Part shown: one piece after another, positions 1 through 7,416 of the stretch
Numbering within the stretch: position 1 is the stretch's first letter
How the letters are laid out: each line of letters opens with the position of its first letter
The notes under the pieces: model-generated
Database searches by the model: none
What the model saw: the letters and a program-made list of their open reading frames with translations, nothing else
Told to the model about the DNA's origin: nothing
IMG/VR virus record: IMGVR_UViG_3300042460_000519
Coordinates: 1-64,000 of that record
From: a virus
Strand: one strand, 5' to 3'
Length of the DNA: 64,000 nucleotides
Program-made: the position numbers and the translations under genes

Positions 1-29
1 TAAGTTTTAATAGGAATATGTGGTCTAAG

Positions 30-263
30 CTATAGGATTTCTTGATTAATTCTTCGAAGTGCCAAGGGCTCAGATTTAGTTTCATGTAGGTTTGGTATTA
101 ATTGTACTTGTATTAATGCAGGAAGTCTTCTGTTTCTTTCTTGTTCTTCCCATAGTTGCCATTCATATTCTTCTTCAGCATGTCTTTGTAAGAGTGTTAT
201 GTAATGTCTGTCACTCTCTAACTGCCAATTGAATAGATCTTCAAAGTTAATGCTTTCTCCCAT
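30..263 (-). CDS. Small hypothetical protein (77 aa)
   Basis: Function unknown. The protein is charged, with a Glu/Arg/Trp-rich middle (residues 25-50), no membrane segment and no Cys motif. It is the last complete gene of the leftward block in this window and starts 9 bases after the end of the preceding gene at 273. The leader is AT-rich without a Shine-Dalgarno sequence, as elsewhere here. The remaining bases to the left edge (1-29) show no start codon for a further leftward gene. Support comes from tight packing in a same-strand run. Confidence 0.6.
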   Translation of the reverse strand: MGESINFEDLFNWQLESDRHYITLLQRHAEEEYEWQLWEEQERNRRLPALIQVQLIPNLHETKSEPLALRRINQEIL

Positions 264-272
264 AATTTTAAT

Positions 273-491
273 TTATTTGTTATATTTTTGTAATAGCTCT
301 AAGTCCTCTAAGAAAGGAATTTTGTATTTCTCTTTGATTAATATTATATCAGCAAGAATATCTAAAATATCCTCCTTATGTGCACGTCTTACACTAATAT
401 TATTTGTTTTTCCAAGTTCTTCCATGTACATATACACTTTTAGATACTTAGGCTCTAACACCTGATTGCAAATTGCTGTTTTTAAGTTCAT
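273..491 (-). CDS. Small hypothetical protein (72 aa)
   Basis: Unrecognised, probably helical. It has a Lys/Glu/Ile-rich composition with alternating charged and hydrophobic residues and no membrane segment. It lies 4 bases downstream of the 86-aa gene at 496-756 and 9 bases upstream of the next gene, so it is probably co-transcribed with the DNA polymerase gene. A rightward frame covering 229-465 is read as its shadow. Confidence 0.6.
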   Translation of the reverse strand: MNLKTAICNQVLEPKYLKVYMYMEELGKTNNISVRRAHKEDILDILADIILIKEKYKIPFLEDLELLQKYNK

Positions 492-495
492 GATA

Positions 496-756
496 TTAAT
501 TTTTTATACGAAGGCCAAATGCAAGATTGAATGAATCAAATATTTTTTCTCCTTTTAACTTATTACATTTAAATGTTTTTCTTATAAGCTTAACAGCATA
601 GAGTTTAAACTCTGCAAACTGCTCTCTTGTCATAGTGATATTAAAATACCACTTATCATCATTAAATGTATCCATCATTGTTTTACCAACCATTACTAGT
701 TCATATTCAACCAGATGTCTACTGATGTTGTCTCTTGTTATTTTAACTTTTTCCAT
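496..756 (-). CDS. Small hypothetical protein downstream of DNA polymerase (86 aa)
   Basis: Unrecognised soluble protein, basic near its C terminus (KLIRKTFKCNKLKGEK). It begins only 2 bases after the DNA polymerase stop codon, so it is very likely translated from the same message. An accessory role in replication is conceivable from position only. No catalytic motif is visible. The start at 756 is chosen for its spacing to the upstream stop. Confidence 0.65.
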   Translation of the reverse strand: MEKVKITRDNISRHLVEYELVMVGKTMMDTFNDDKWYFNITMTREQFAEFKLYAVKLIRKTFKCNKLKGEKIFDSFNLAFGLRIKN

Positions 757-758
757 TA

Positions 759-2717
759 TTAAAACAAATTTAATTGATTAGGGATTACTACTATATTACG
801 TTTCTTTCCTTCTGTTAAAATTTTATTGATTATCCTATTAGCTTTTTCAATATAATAGTCATAATTAACACCTTCAACTTTAGTATTACTAGGTAGATAG
901 TTACAAACTGTTGCCAGCCATTCTCCTGCTTCCACTTGACTAATCTTTGCAGCATTAGTTTGACACTCTTCATTCTTCACCTTTAGAAGTTTAACTCCTT
1001 CATCAGATATATAATATCTAATTAGTTTGTTATACATCTCTCTTTCTCCTGTTTGTCTATTAATACCTTCATAGTGGAAATCTCTTGTAGCTTTCTGTCT
1101 TAAACAAAAATCATAAATATTTTTATGATTTCGTATAGTAGTGCTAACAGGAATATCATCCACAAAATAGCGTTCAAGTGCAAGGGAAACCACTCTGGCA
1201 CTCTTGTTCTTGTGTAGCTCGAAGTCAGTAAGGAAATCACCTTTCTTTTTAATTTCTCCATTGGTCATTATTGCTAAATAATCATTAACTGTACTAAATA
1301 TAATCTTAGAATAGTCTGTACGTTCAAGTTCATACTTTGTGACATCACACCACCATTGATTAATCTCAAACATCTTATCAACTAATCCTTTTTTAATTTT
1401 AATTGTTACACCATCTGTATTAGCTGATATAACATTAATACCTGCTAATTCATATGCTTCAATAAGCATCATTAAAGATAGTTCGCCAGTGATTGTTGTA
1501 AACATAGTTAGTTGTCTATCATATATCCATGATTGTACATCTGATGATTTACCATATACAGAATTAACAGCAAGCTTTAGAGCTCCAACAATTCCTTTTA
1601 TCTTCTTATCTGTCTTAGCTAGAGGTTTTAGTTCAAGTCTTTTATCAAACATTGTTTTATAGCCTCTAAGGAACTCTTTTCCTAAATGTCCAGGATAACG
1701 TCCATTGTTGATAATAATAGCAGGATAATAACTACTAACGTCCCAATCAATAATGTAATGCTCATCATCAGCTTCAAATATCTTAGGACCATTAACACTA
1801 TGAAGACCACCCTTGGCAAATGTATATTTGTTATTATAGAAGTTAATCTCTTCCATAAAATCATCATTCATTCCCATAGTCATCTTTCTTGTTCTCTGAA
1901 AGAATTCATCTAGTTCAGGTGTAACAAACTCTACATAAGAAGCAATGCAATTCTTAACAGCAATTGTTTTTCTAAAGAACCCCTTACGTGGTAATTCACC
2001 ATATGCAATTCCTTTCTCTTGCATATAAAACTTCTTAATCATCTCATCACCAATTTTACTGTCTGAATAGTTCAAACAAGGAATATCAAACTCAGTTTCT
2101 ATATCTTGTCTAAGCTCTATTTGGTTATTGCCTTTGTATAATGGATGATTACATTGTCCTATTGTTATTTTATAGAATTCATATGTAGCCATTACATCAT
2201 TCTTGCAATAGGTTCTGGTGATATGTCTGTCTGTTGGTGTCATTCCCACCTTTGTATGATGAACAGGCATTTCCTCAATATTCTCATAGTCCATTTCAAA
2301 CTCAAGCCTTTTAAGAGAGACCATTCGATTCTTATTATCGTAATGATTAATCTTGAATAGATCTATTTGTTTAAAACTTAGTTCGTGCTCTCTGTATTCA
2401 GGGAACACATCATAATTAGCATCATGAATAACATCAGCAGCCTTCTGTGCAATCTTACTGCATAGTTCTAATGCAGGCAAATCATGCCATTGCTCATAGC
2501 TACGTAATATCCATTCAACCACTTGGCTGTCAAATCTTATGTTATTATAACCAACCCAATAATAATCATTGTGTTCGTCACAGAAATTAATAAATGCATC
2601 TATTTCATTTTTACTCTTACTAATTTCAAATTCATAATATTCATCACTTTGTGGATTATATACACCAACAAAGAACATTTCTAATAAGGTTTCGATGTCA
2701 TAGATTAATACATTCAT
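759..2717 (-). CDS. Family B DNA polymerase with 3'-5' exonuclease
   Basis: Replicative DNA polymerase of the phage. The exonuclease half shows Exo I (D7-I-E9), Exo II (N58/N59 with F62-D63) and Exo III (Y170-xxx-D174). The polymerase half shows a GGLHS block near 303-307, motif A (D326-V-S-S-Y-Y-P332), motif B (K381-xxx-N385-S-V-Y388-G) and motif C as N433-T-D435-G. At 652 aa it is compact, like other small phage family B enzymes. Motif C has Asn where the usual D-T-D has its first Asp, so metal binding there would rely on D435 and motif A D326. Crass-like phages are known to use either family A or family B enzymes. Its start overlaps the preceding gene by ATGA. Family assignment is firm. 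Confidence 0.93.
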   Translation of the reverse strand: MNVLIYDIETLLEMFFVGVYNPQSDEYYEFEISKSKNEIDAFINFCDEHNDYYWVGYNNIRFDSQVVEWILRSYEQWHDLPALELCSKIAQKAADVIHDANYDVFPEYREHELSFKQIDLFKINHYDNKNRMVSLKRLEFEMDYENIEEMPVHHTKVGMTPTDRHITRTYCKNDVMATYEFYKITIGQCNHPLYKGNNQIELRQDIETEFDIPCLNYSDSKIGDEMIKKFYMQEKGIAYGELPRKGFFRKTIAVKNCIASYVEFVTPELDEFFQRTRKMTMGMNDDFMEEINFYNNKYTFAKGGLHSVNGPKIFEADDEHYIIDWDVSSYYPAIIINNGRYPGHLGKEFLRGYKTMFDKRLELKPLAKTDKKIKGIVGALKLAVNSVYGKSSDVQSWIYDRQLTMFTTITGELSLMMLIEAYELAGINVISANTDGVTIKIKKGLVDKMFEINQWWCDVTKYELERTDYSKIIFSTVNDYLAIMTNGEIKKKGDFLTDFELHKNKSARVVSLALERYFVDDIPVSTTIRNHKNIYDFCLRQKATRDFHYEGINRQTGEREMYNKLIRYYISDEGVKLLKVKNEECQTNAAKISQVEAGEWLATVCNYLPSNTKVEGVNYDYYIEKANRIINKILTEGKKRNIVVIPNQLNLF

Positions 2718-2953
2718 AATTCTTTGTCTGATTTATAGATTTCTAATAGTTCTTTCATTTTATATCTGCTGACAAATCCATCAATAGTATATGTTTCTCC
2801 AATCTCTGTATCATCAAAGAAGTCTACTCTTTTTTTAATACACCACGCTGCAAACCCAATAGCAAACTCATCTGCTACTTGTTCACATTGAGCTTCCCAA
2901 TCACTTGCCCAAAATTCCATTAATATTTGTGAAAAATTTTCTTTTAGTGTCAT
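2714..2953 (-). CDS. Small hypothetical protein upstream of DNA polymerase (79 aa)
   Basis: Unrecognised acidic protein with a Trp/Cys-containing helical N-terminal half. It overlaps the DNA polymerase start by 4 bases (ATGA) and overlaps the preceding gene in the same way, showing translational coupling in a run of at least four genes. No known motif is seen. Confidence 0.65.
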   Translation of the reverse strand: MTLKENFSQILMEFWASDWEAQCEQVADEFAIGFAAWCIKKRVDFFDDTEIGETYTIDGFVSRYKMKELLEIYKSDKEL

Positions 2954-3252
2954 AATAATGGTTCTTTAGTTCCTATTTCATAAACACAATTATACAATGG
3001 ATCTGTATTAATAATTTTTAGCAATATCAATAATTGATCTGCTTCAACATAGTCAAGATTTTCATAGTTAAGTTTTGTTACAATACTAAAACCATCTCCA
3101 GTGTCTTCAATTGTTATTGCTGGTTGATTATGTAATTCATCACTCCAACTTTCTGTAGGAGCATAATACAATGTATGTATTTGCTTTTTACTTTCTCCTA
3201 TACAATCATAGTCGTATTCATATTGATTGTCAATAAATATTTGATTCTTCAT
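2950..3252 (-). CDS. Hypothetical protein (100 aa)
   Basis: Unrecognised. Mixed alpha/beta composition rich in Tyr and Asp, with no signal or membrane segment. Coupled by 4-base overlaps to genes on both sides, in the same operon as the DNA polymerase. Confidence 0.62.
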   Translation of the reverse strand: MKNQIFIDNQYEYDYDCIGESKKQIHTLYYAPTESWSDELHNQPAITIEDTGDGFSIVTKLNYENLDYVEADQLLILLKIINTDPLYNCVYEIGTKEPLL

Positions 3253-3446
3253 TTTGTTTGTTTTTTATGTTCTTTCCAATCTAACCAAAATCCTATTGCA
3301 ACAATAATGTTCATACCAAAAGAGGCAATGAATTCATATATGTCTTCATAAACATGTGTAGAAAGATGAATATGTCCCACCATCCAAAAAGGAACAGCAA
3401 GATTGTTTGATATCCATCTAACTAAATATGTTATGAAGTTTTTCAT
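3249..3446 (-). CDS. Small putative membrane protein (65 aa)
   Basis: Function unknown. A hydrophobic segment at about residues 38-55 (IASFGMNIIVAIGFW) is followed by a Lys-rich tail, suggesting a single membrane pass with a cytoplasmic C terminus. The first 30 residues are amphipathic and Trp-rich. It is coupled by ATGA overlap to the next gene. Small membrane proteins in early phage regions often alter the host envelope, but nothing here proves that. Confidence 0.55.
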   Translation of the reverse strand: MKNFITYLVRWISNNLAVPFWMVGHIHLSTHVYEDIYEFIASFGMNIIVAIGFWLDWKEHKKQTK

Positions 3447-3472
3447 TGTTACAAATATAATAATTATTTTAA

Positions 3473-3892
3473 TTATTCTTCATCTTCGTCTGTCAAAAGT
3501 CTAATTACAACTTTTTGATCATACATATTAGGAATAACTTGTTCTTCTTCATCAAAGAATTCTTCAATGATTTCTAGTTCTATCCATCCACCATATTCAC
3601 TAAGAATATAATTAATGTCTTCAAGGCTTATAGGACGTAATTCATCTACATCATCTCCATCATCCATCCAACCTAGTTCATGTGGTTCAACAAGAACAGT
3701 TTCATCATCATCAATGATGTATAGCTCCATAGGAGCACCATTCTCAATAATGAACTTCTCTTCATCTCTAGGAATTTTATCTAATTCAAATAGCTTAATT
3801 CCTTCTTCAGATGCTTCAACAAACAACATTCCTTTCTCAAGCTGTTTAGGCATATAGCTCTTAAGAACTAATTCACATTCATAATGATACAT
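3473..3892 (-). CDS. Acidic hypothetical protein (139 aa)
   Basis: Unrecognised, strongly acidic protein with Asp/Glu clusters around residues 60-80 and 108-118 and a DEDEE C terminus. The charge recalls DNA-mimic or host-factor-binding phage proteins, but no family is recognised. Its start codon lies inside the end of the 49-aa gene upstream, a 14-base overlap. Confidence 0.65.
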   Translation of the reverse strand: MYHYECELVLKSYMPKQLEKGMLFVEASEEGIKLFELDKIPRDEEKFIIENGAPMELYIIDDDETVLVEPHELGWMDDGDDVDELRPISLEDINYILSEYGGWIELEIIEEFFDEEEQVIPNMYDQKVVIRLLTDEDEE

Positions 3893-4028
3893 TTTTGTCT
3901 TTTATTATTAAATAATATTCATTATTGAAATACTTTAAAACCTTTTCATCGTTAGGTATACTCATTACTTTTTCCATTTTTTCTTTATCTAGTAAAAGAA
4001 AAGTTCTGTGCATAAGGATTAATTTCAT
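3879..4028 (-). CDS. Microprotein (49 aa)
   Basis: A short frame starting MKLILMHRTFLLLDKEK and ending in NVSL. It is supported by position: its ATG overlaps the stop of the 99-aa gene (ATGA at 4025-4028) and its end overlaps the start of the next gene, so it exactly fills what would otherwise be an odd 130-base gap in a tightly coupled operon. No function can be given. It could be a translational bridge rather than a selected protein. Confidence 0.5.
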   Translation of the reverse strand: MKLILMHRTFLLLDKEKMEKVMSIPNDEKVLKYFNNEYYLIIKDKNVSL

Positions 4029-4324
4029 AATGTTATTAATTCTTCTTGTTCTATACTAATTTCTATTTTTGTTTCTTCAAGCTTTCTGAATCTAGATTCT
4101 TTAAAAGCAGGTTCAATAAACGCTCCTACAAGTTTAAACCATTTAGGAGGATTATGTATTTCTTCAAGATATACACCAACAACAAAATCATGGTCAGCAA
4201 AACCACGAATTGTATATTGTTGATCTTGTTTAACCCAATTGGGCACATCTCTTAATAATTCTTCCACTGTGTGTGCTAACATACTTGCGTCAACACACAC
4301 CACTTTATCACCTATTGATAACAT
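4025..4324 (-). CDS. Hypothetical protein with SH3-like N-terminal part (99 aa)
   Basis: The N-terminal 70 residues have the pattern of a small beta-barrel found in many phage proteins: IGDKVVCVD at the start, then YTIRG, then GVYLEEI about 50 residues on. This could be a binding domain for peptides or nucleic acid, but the family is not certain. It ends in an ATGA overlap with the 49-aa frame and starts 1 base after the 232-aa gene's stop. Confidence 0.6.
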   Translation of the reverse strand: MLSIGDKVVCVDASMLAHTVEELLRDVPNWVKQDQQYTIRGFADHDFVVGVYLEEIHNPPKWFKLVGAFIEPAFKESRFRKLEETKIEISIEQEELITL

Positions 4325-4325
4325 A

Positions 4326-5024
4326 TTATATGTTTTTAAATTGTTCTAAAATTTTATCTCTTAACTCTTTAAAGTCATTACCATCATTACCAACACATCT
4401 TATCCAAGTTTCAGCCATAATATCTTTTACTTCTTCTTCACTATAAACTTGTTGTTCTTTTGTAACAGCATCATAAATTTTAACTTGATTTCTATACAAA
4501 ATAGCAAGTTTATTTTCTATTACACTATATTGACACATTGAACTTCCTAAAACTTCTTCAAGTGTTTCTTGTTTAGGTTCTTCTTTTGGCAAATAAATAT
4601 GATATTTTACCTCCCACTTATCTTCATCTTTATCAGCATAATTATCGATAAGTTTATTAGTTTTAGCAACCTCAACCTCCTCACAACTTGGATTCTTAAC
4701 AAACCATTCTAAAAATGTATCATCAATAGCTTGTACACCATCTTTGATTAGGTCTTGGTCTGTTGTTAGGATAATTTTTTTATAAGCATCTTTATTTAAA
4801 GTCCAATCTAATTTTAATTCTCTTTGAATAGAGTTTGAATATAATGATATAAACCAATCTCCCTCTTTAATTTCTTCATCAGAAGTGATGTAGATGTTTT
4901 GGTTTGTAAAATCATCATTTCTACTTTGAATTGAAGTTTGCATCATTCCAAATACAAAGTTTTCATTATTTCCTAAATATAACCTACTTGGTTTATCTGT
5001 TGGTAATATGTGTATGTTTTTCAT
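4326..5024 (-). CDS. Conserved phage hypothetical protein (232 aa)
   Basis: The N terminus (HILPTDKPSRLYLG), the IYITSDEEIKEGDW block and the KKIILTTDQDLIKDGVQ block resemble a widespread unnamed family in flavobacterial phages and mobile elements. This is from memory, not a search. After residue about 150 a PKQETLEEV segment matches the start of the neighbouring 79-aa protein, suggesting exchange of short modules between adjacent genes. No enzymatic motif. Probably cytoplasmic. Confidence 0.7.
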   Translation of the reverse strand: MKNIHILPTDKPSRLYLGNNENFVFGMMQTSIQSRNDDFTNQNIYITSDEEIKEGDWFISLYSNSIQRELKLDWTLNKDAYKKIILTTDQDLIKDGVQAIDDTFLEWFVKNPSCEEVEVAKTNKLIDNYADKDEDKWEVKYHIYLPKEEPKQETLEEVLGSSMCQYSVIENKLAILYRNQVKIYDAVTKEQQVYSEEEVKDIMAETWIRCVGNDGNDFKELRDKILEQFKNI

Positions 5025-5029
5025 AATTC

Positions 5030-5269
5030 TTATTTGTTTAAAAATGTTTCAAATATTAATCTTCTTGCTTCTGCATCAGATAATGTTCCTCTTAATCTTT
5101 GTAGAAATTCTGACTTGCCTATTTGCTCTTGTTGCCATTTAGCACCTTCAATAAAGTCTATTTTAGATATTGCAATTGGTGTCATATCCTCAAAGTCTAA
5201 TTTAGGGTGTATTTCTTCCCAATCATTAGCATACTTTTCAGCAACTTCTTCAAGTGTTTCTTGTTTCAT
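5030..5269 (-). CDS. Small conserved hypothetical protein (79 aa)
   Basis: Starts MKQETLEEVAEKYANDW and contains FIEGAKWQQEQ, a pair of short motifs common in proteins of Bacteroidota phages. The 189-aa neighbour carries a near-identical FIEGAKWQEQQ and the 232-aa neighbour carries the QETLEEV part. Helical, with no known activity. ATGA overlap with the preceding gene. Confidence 0.65.
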   Translation of the reverse strand: MKQETLEEVAEKYANDWEEIHPKLDFEDMTPIAISKIDFIEGAKWQQEQIGKSEFLQRLRGTLSDAEARRLIFETFLNK

Positions 5270-5835
5270 TTTAAAAATATTTTAAGTGTTCTACCATCAT
5301 CTTGAAATTGTATCTCAACATCTTTAGCATTATACTTTGTAAATGCTCTACCATTATATGGTGGTGAATGTTGTATCACTTCAACTCTTTTCACTTTTGA
5401 TGTGTCATTTTGTTGTTCTTGCCATTTAGCACCTTCAATAAAATCATCATAGTATCTATTATAATTATCTCCTGCTATATACCTCTCAGCAGCATCTATA
5501 AGTGCTTGATTTGGTTCAGATGGATTCTCTATTTCATCAATAAACTTTTTAATATTCTCTTTTTTTTCATCATTGAAGACATCCTTAAGTTTAATTTCTC
5601 GAGATTCATCATACAACTCCAATTCTTCATCAGATTCCATCATATCAATTAGATGTTGTTTTTGTTGTTCTTTGTTAATATAATCAGTTACAGCATCAAT
5701 ATCTTTTTGATTAAAAATATCTTCCTCAGTTAGTACCTTTTTAGGTTCTTGTTTTGGAAAGTCAATAGTGTCTTCTATACATGTACAGTGTTCTAATGAC
5801 TTATTACAATCTTTACATTCTTCTTTTGACTCCAT
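5266..5835 (-). CDS. Hypothetical protein with N-terminal Cys cluster (189 aa)
   Basis: The N terminus has a C-x2-C...C-x-C arrangement (C7, C10, C17, C19) that could bind one zinc ion. A Lys/Glu-rich helical middle follows, then an AERYIAGDN...DFIEGAKWQEQQ module (about 110-145) shared with the 79-aa protein, then a compact beta-rich end. Function unknown. Coupled to the 79-aa gene by a 4-base overlap. Confidence 0.62.
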   Translation of the reverse strand: MESKEECKDCNKSLEHCTCIEDTIDFPKQEPKKVLTEEDIFNQKDIDAVTDYINKEQQKQHLIDMMESDEELELYDESREIKLKDVFNDEKKENIKKFIDEIENPSEPNQALIDAAERYIAGDNYNRYYDDFIEGAKWQEQQNDTSKVKRVEVIQHSPPYNGRAFTKYNAKDVEIQFQDDGRTLKIFLK

Positions 5836-5842
5836 ATCTTTA

Positions 5843-6097
5843 TTAGTTACATATTTGACTTCCTACAGGTATATTGCCATCTCTTTGAGTTTGTATTATT
5901 GCACCTGTGCAGTTATTTTTTATTTTAATAACTGAGAATACAGTAACACCACCTTGACCATTAACTACGTTAAATGAAGTTGATTCAGTTACCACCCCAC
6001 AATTACAATCTGTAGGATTTTCTGAAGGGGTGTTGTCTTCTGTTGAACAACTTAGTGACACAATAGTCACTGCTAAAATTAAAATTGCTTTTTTCAT
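5843..6097 (-). CDS. Phage-encoded lipoprotein, probably surface-exposed (84 aa)
   Basis: N terminus MKKAILILAVTIVSLSC is a signal peptide with lipobox LSLSC, so C17 is the predicted lipidated residue after signal peptidase II cleavage. The next residues, STEDN, put acidic residues at +3 and +4. In Flavobacterium and Capnocytophaga, Ser/Lys followed by Asp/Glu just after the cysteine acts as an export signal to the cell surface. The mature part is about 67 residues with four further Cys and a beta-rich pattern. Surface lipoproteins made by phages often block superinfection by masking receptors, which is inference here. It could instead face the periplasm. ATGA overlap with the 66-aa gene. Confidence 0.75.
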   Translation of the reverse strand: MKKAILILAVTIVSLSCSTEDNTPSENPTDCNCGVVTESTSFNVVNGQGGVTVFSVIKIKNNCTGAIIQTQRDGNIPVGSQICN

Positions 6098-6294
6098 ATT
6101 GTTTGTTTTTGATAATTAAAATCTGGTATATAATTGTGATTAACAAGTAGACTAACACTGTCTATTGATTTAAATACACTGTTTGCTGTAAACTTCTCTA
6201 AAGCTTCCATCATATTGTCAGCTTCTACAATTTCTTCAAGATCTGTGGCACAATCATTACGTTCTGCCCAGTAACATATTAAATAATTTCTCAT
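6094..6294 (-). CDS. Small hypothetical protein (66 aa)
   Basis: Begins MRNYLICYWAERNDCATDLEEIVEADN, with the compact alpha/beta look of small phage proteins that have an N-terminal beta strand followed by an acidic helix. No family recognised. Both ends use ATGA overlaps, with the lipoprotein gene downstream and the 59-aa gene upstream. Confidence 0.6.
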   Translation of the reverse strand: MRNYLICYWAERNDCATDLEEIVEADNMMEALEKFTANSVFKSIDSVSLLVNHNYIPDFNYQKQTI

Positions 6295-6470
6295 GGTTTT
6301 TTAAATTTGATTTCTATTGATTCCATTATTTCTTTAAAGTCTTTATCCTTTATCATATATCCTTTTTGTATATACAATACATGTGTTGAGTTTCCTTCTT
6401 CATTGATGAAAGAAACAATACCTGTGTCTTTTTTAAGTAACACTCTCTTTGCTTGTTTTAGTAAACTCAT
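6291..6470 (-). CDS. Microprotein (59 aa)
   Basis: Starts MSLLKQAKRVLLKKDTG and ends KFKKP. Lys-rich and basic, with a central STHVLYIQKGYMI stretch. Its stop overlaps the next start (ATGA at 6291-6294), and its start is 7 bases past a hairpin terminator, so it may be the first gene of a separate message. Function unknown. A rightward frame at 6307-6507 is its shadow. Confidence 0.6.
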   Translation of the reverse strand: MSLLKQAKRVLLKKDTGIVSFINEEGNSTHVLYIQKGYMIKDKDFKEIMESIEIKFKKP

Positions 6471-6476
6471 AGTCTT

Positions 6477-6503
6477 AAAAAGAAAAAGCCCTATTGCTAG
6501 GGC
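6477..6503 (-). terminator. Rho-independent terminator (leftward)
   Basis: Read leftward: GCCCTA-GCAA-TAGGGC, a perfect 6-bp GC-rich stem with a tetraloop (6488-6503), followed directly by TTTTTCTTTTT. It lies after the 48-aa gene, so the ParB-like gene and the 48-aa gene form their own unit. Confidence 0.88.
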
Positions 6504-6517
6504 CTAATCTCCACAAA

Positions 6518-6664
6518 TTAATAACCTAATTTTTCTAAAGCTAATTCATCAGCTGTTATAAGATAAATTCCCTTTGTTATTTTACAATCAAACCACACTC
6601 TTAATTCTAATGCTCTTTGTTTGAATTGATAAAATGCTGTTGGTTCTAGTTCTATTGTTTTCAT
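6518..6664 (-). CDS. Microprotein downstream of ParB-like gene (48 aa)
   Basis: Starts MKTIELEPTAFYQFKQRA and ends LALEKLGY. Its ATG overlaps the stop of the ParB-like gene (ATGA at 6661-6664), and a strong terminator follows 15 bases after its stop. The two genes therefore look like a two-gene transcription unit. The sequence is soluble, with a predicted helix, strand, helix order. Function unknown. Confidence 0.6.
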   Translation of the reverse strand: MKTIELEPTAFYQFKQRALELRVWFDCKITKGIYLITADELALEKLGY

Positions 6665-7416
6665 ATTATTGATTTTAATAATTTTTTATATTCTTCTGGG
6701 TCTAATGTAACAGTTTTAAACTTGTCTTTGTTAAGCTTTAGATTAGCTAAGAATTGTTTGTGATCATATTTATCATATGAACTAATAAAATTCACATAAG
6801 AAGAAATAAACAATTTGTTGCTCATTCTATCCATACGTTTTACAAGCTTTAGAGCATCTGTTACATAATTTAATATTGTAACACCTCTTTTCTCATCATC
6901 AATGGCAAACTCACCTTTCTTAATCAATGATGATACATGTGAACCACCAACAGTACCACTGCAAGTGTTATTCATAAGAATCTCTGCTACTTGTGATAAT
7001 TCAATATCATATGTATTGAAATATTTACTTAGTTTAACATAGTCTTTATTAACGTTACTCCATACAAGAATGTAATCTTTCATAGTCCATGATTTAGAAG
7101 AGCTATTCAATAATGCTAAATGTTCTGCAAGATCAACATTATCTTTAATATCTATTTCTACATATGGAACATCCCAACCAAGTCTCATGAGAGCGTGATA
7201 AAGATGTTGTCCATCAATAATGTAAGTTGTTTTGTTACCATCAATAAAACTAATTGTTGATACAACAACAGGTCTTACAATTCCCATTTTATCTAACGAT
7301 GTAGATAGTTTAGTTACTTGTTGAGGAATAATTGGTCTATTAACTCCTGCTAATAAAGCAAATCCTTTACTTCCTGACATTTTTAATGTCTTAATTGTCA
7401 ATGTTTTGTTTTTCAT
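6661..7416 (-). CDS. ParB-like protein (ParB/sulfiredoxin fold N-terminal domain)
   Basis: The N-terminal 100 residues show the ParB-like pattern: NRPIIPQQVTKLSTSLDKMG (site-choosing helix), IVRPVVVS, then YIIDGQHLYHALMRLGWDVPYVEI, where the DGQH stretch is the counterpart of the ParB DGxxR/H nucleotide-binding loop. The C-terminal 150 residues are helical and Lys-rich and may bind DNA. ParB-like phage proteins serve in partition, transcription control, or as nucleases. The canonical GERRxRA motif is not seen, so CTP-switch partitioning cannot be claimed. The adjacent gene-free region at 7,417-7,985 is a candidate binding region. 251 aa. Confidence 0.8.
   Translation of the reverse strand: MKNKTLTIKTLKMSGSKGFALLAGVNRPIIPQQVTKLSTSLDKMGIVRPVVVSTISFIDGNKTTYIIDGQHLYHALMRLGWDVPYVEIDIKDNVDLAEHLALLNSSSKSWTMKDYILVWSNVNKDYVKLSKYFNTYDIELSQVAEILMNNTCSGTVGGSHVSSLIKKGEFAIDDEKRGVTILNYVTDALKLVKRMDRMSNKLFISSYVNFISSYDKYDHKQFLANLKLNKDKFKTVTLDPEEYKKLLKSII

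Noticed and set aside
765-772. Leftward TAAATTTG box at the end of the DNA polymerase gene.
   Set aside because: It is made by the final codons for Leu-Asn-Leu-Phe, has no upstream TTG at the proper spacing, and the genes are otherwise coupled.
3452-3459. Leftward TATATTTG box as a promoter before the 65-aa gene.
   Set aside because: It lies 6 bases from the start codon and no TTG is found at 17-23 bases; the region is AT-rich enough for a chance match.
6307-6507. Rightward frame of 66 codons.
   Set aside because: It lies opposite the ATGA-coupled 59-aa leftward gene and crosses the terminator hairpin.
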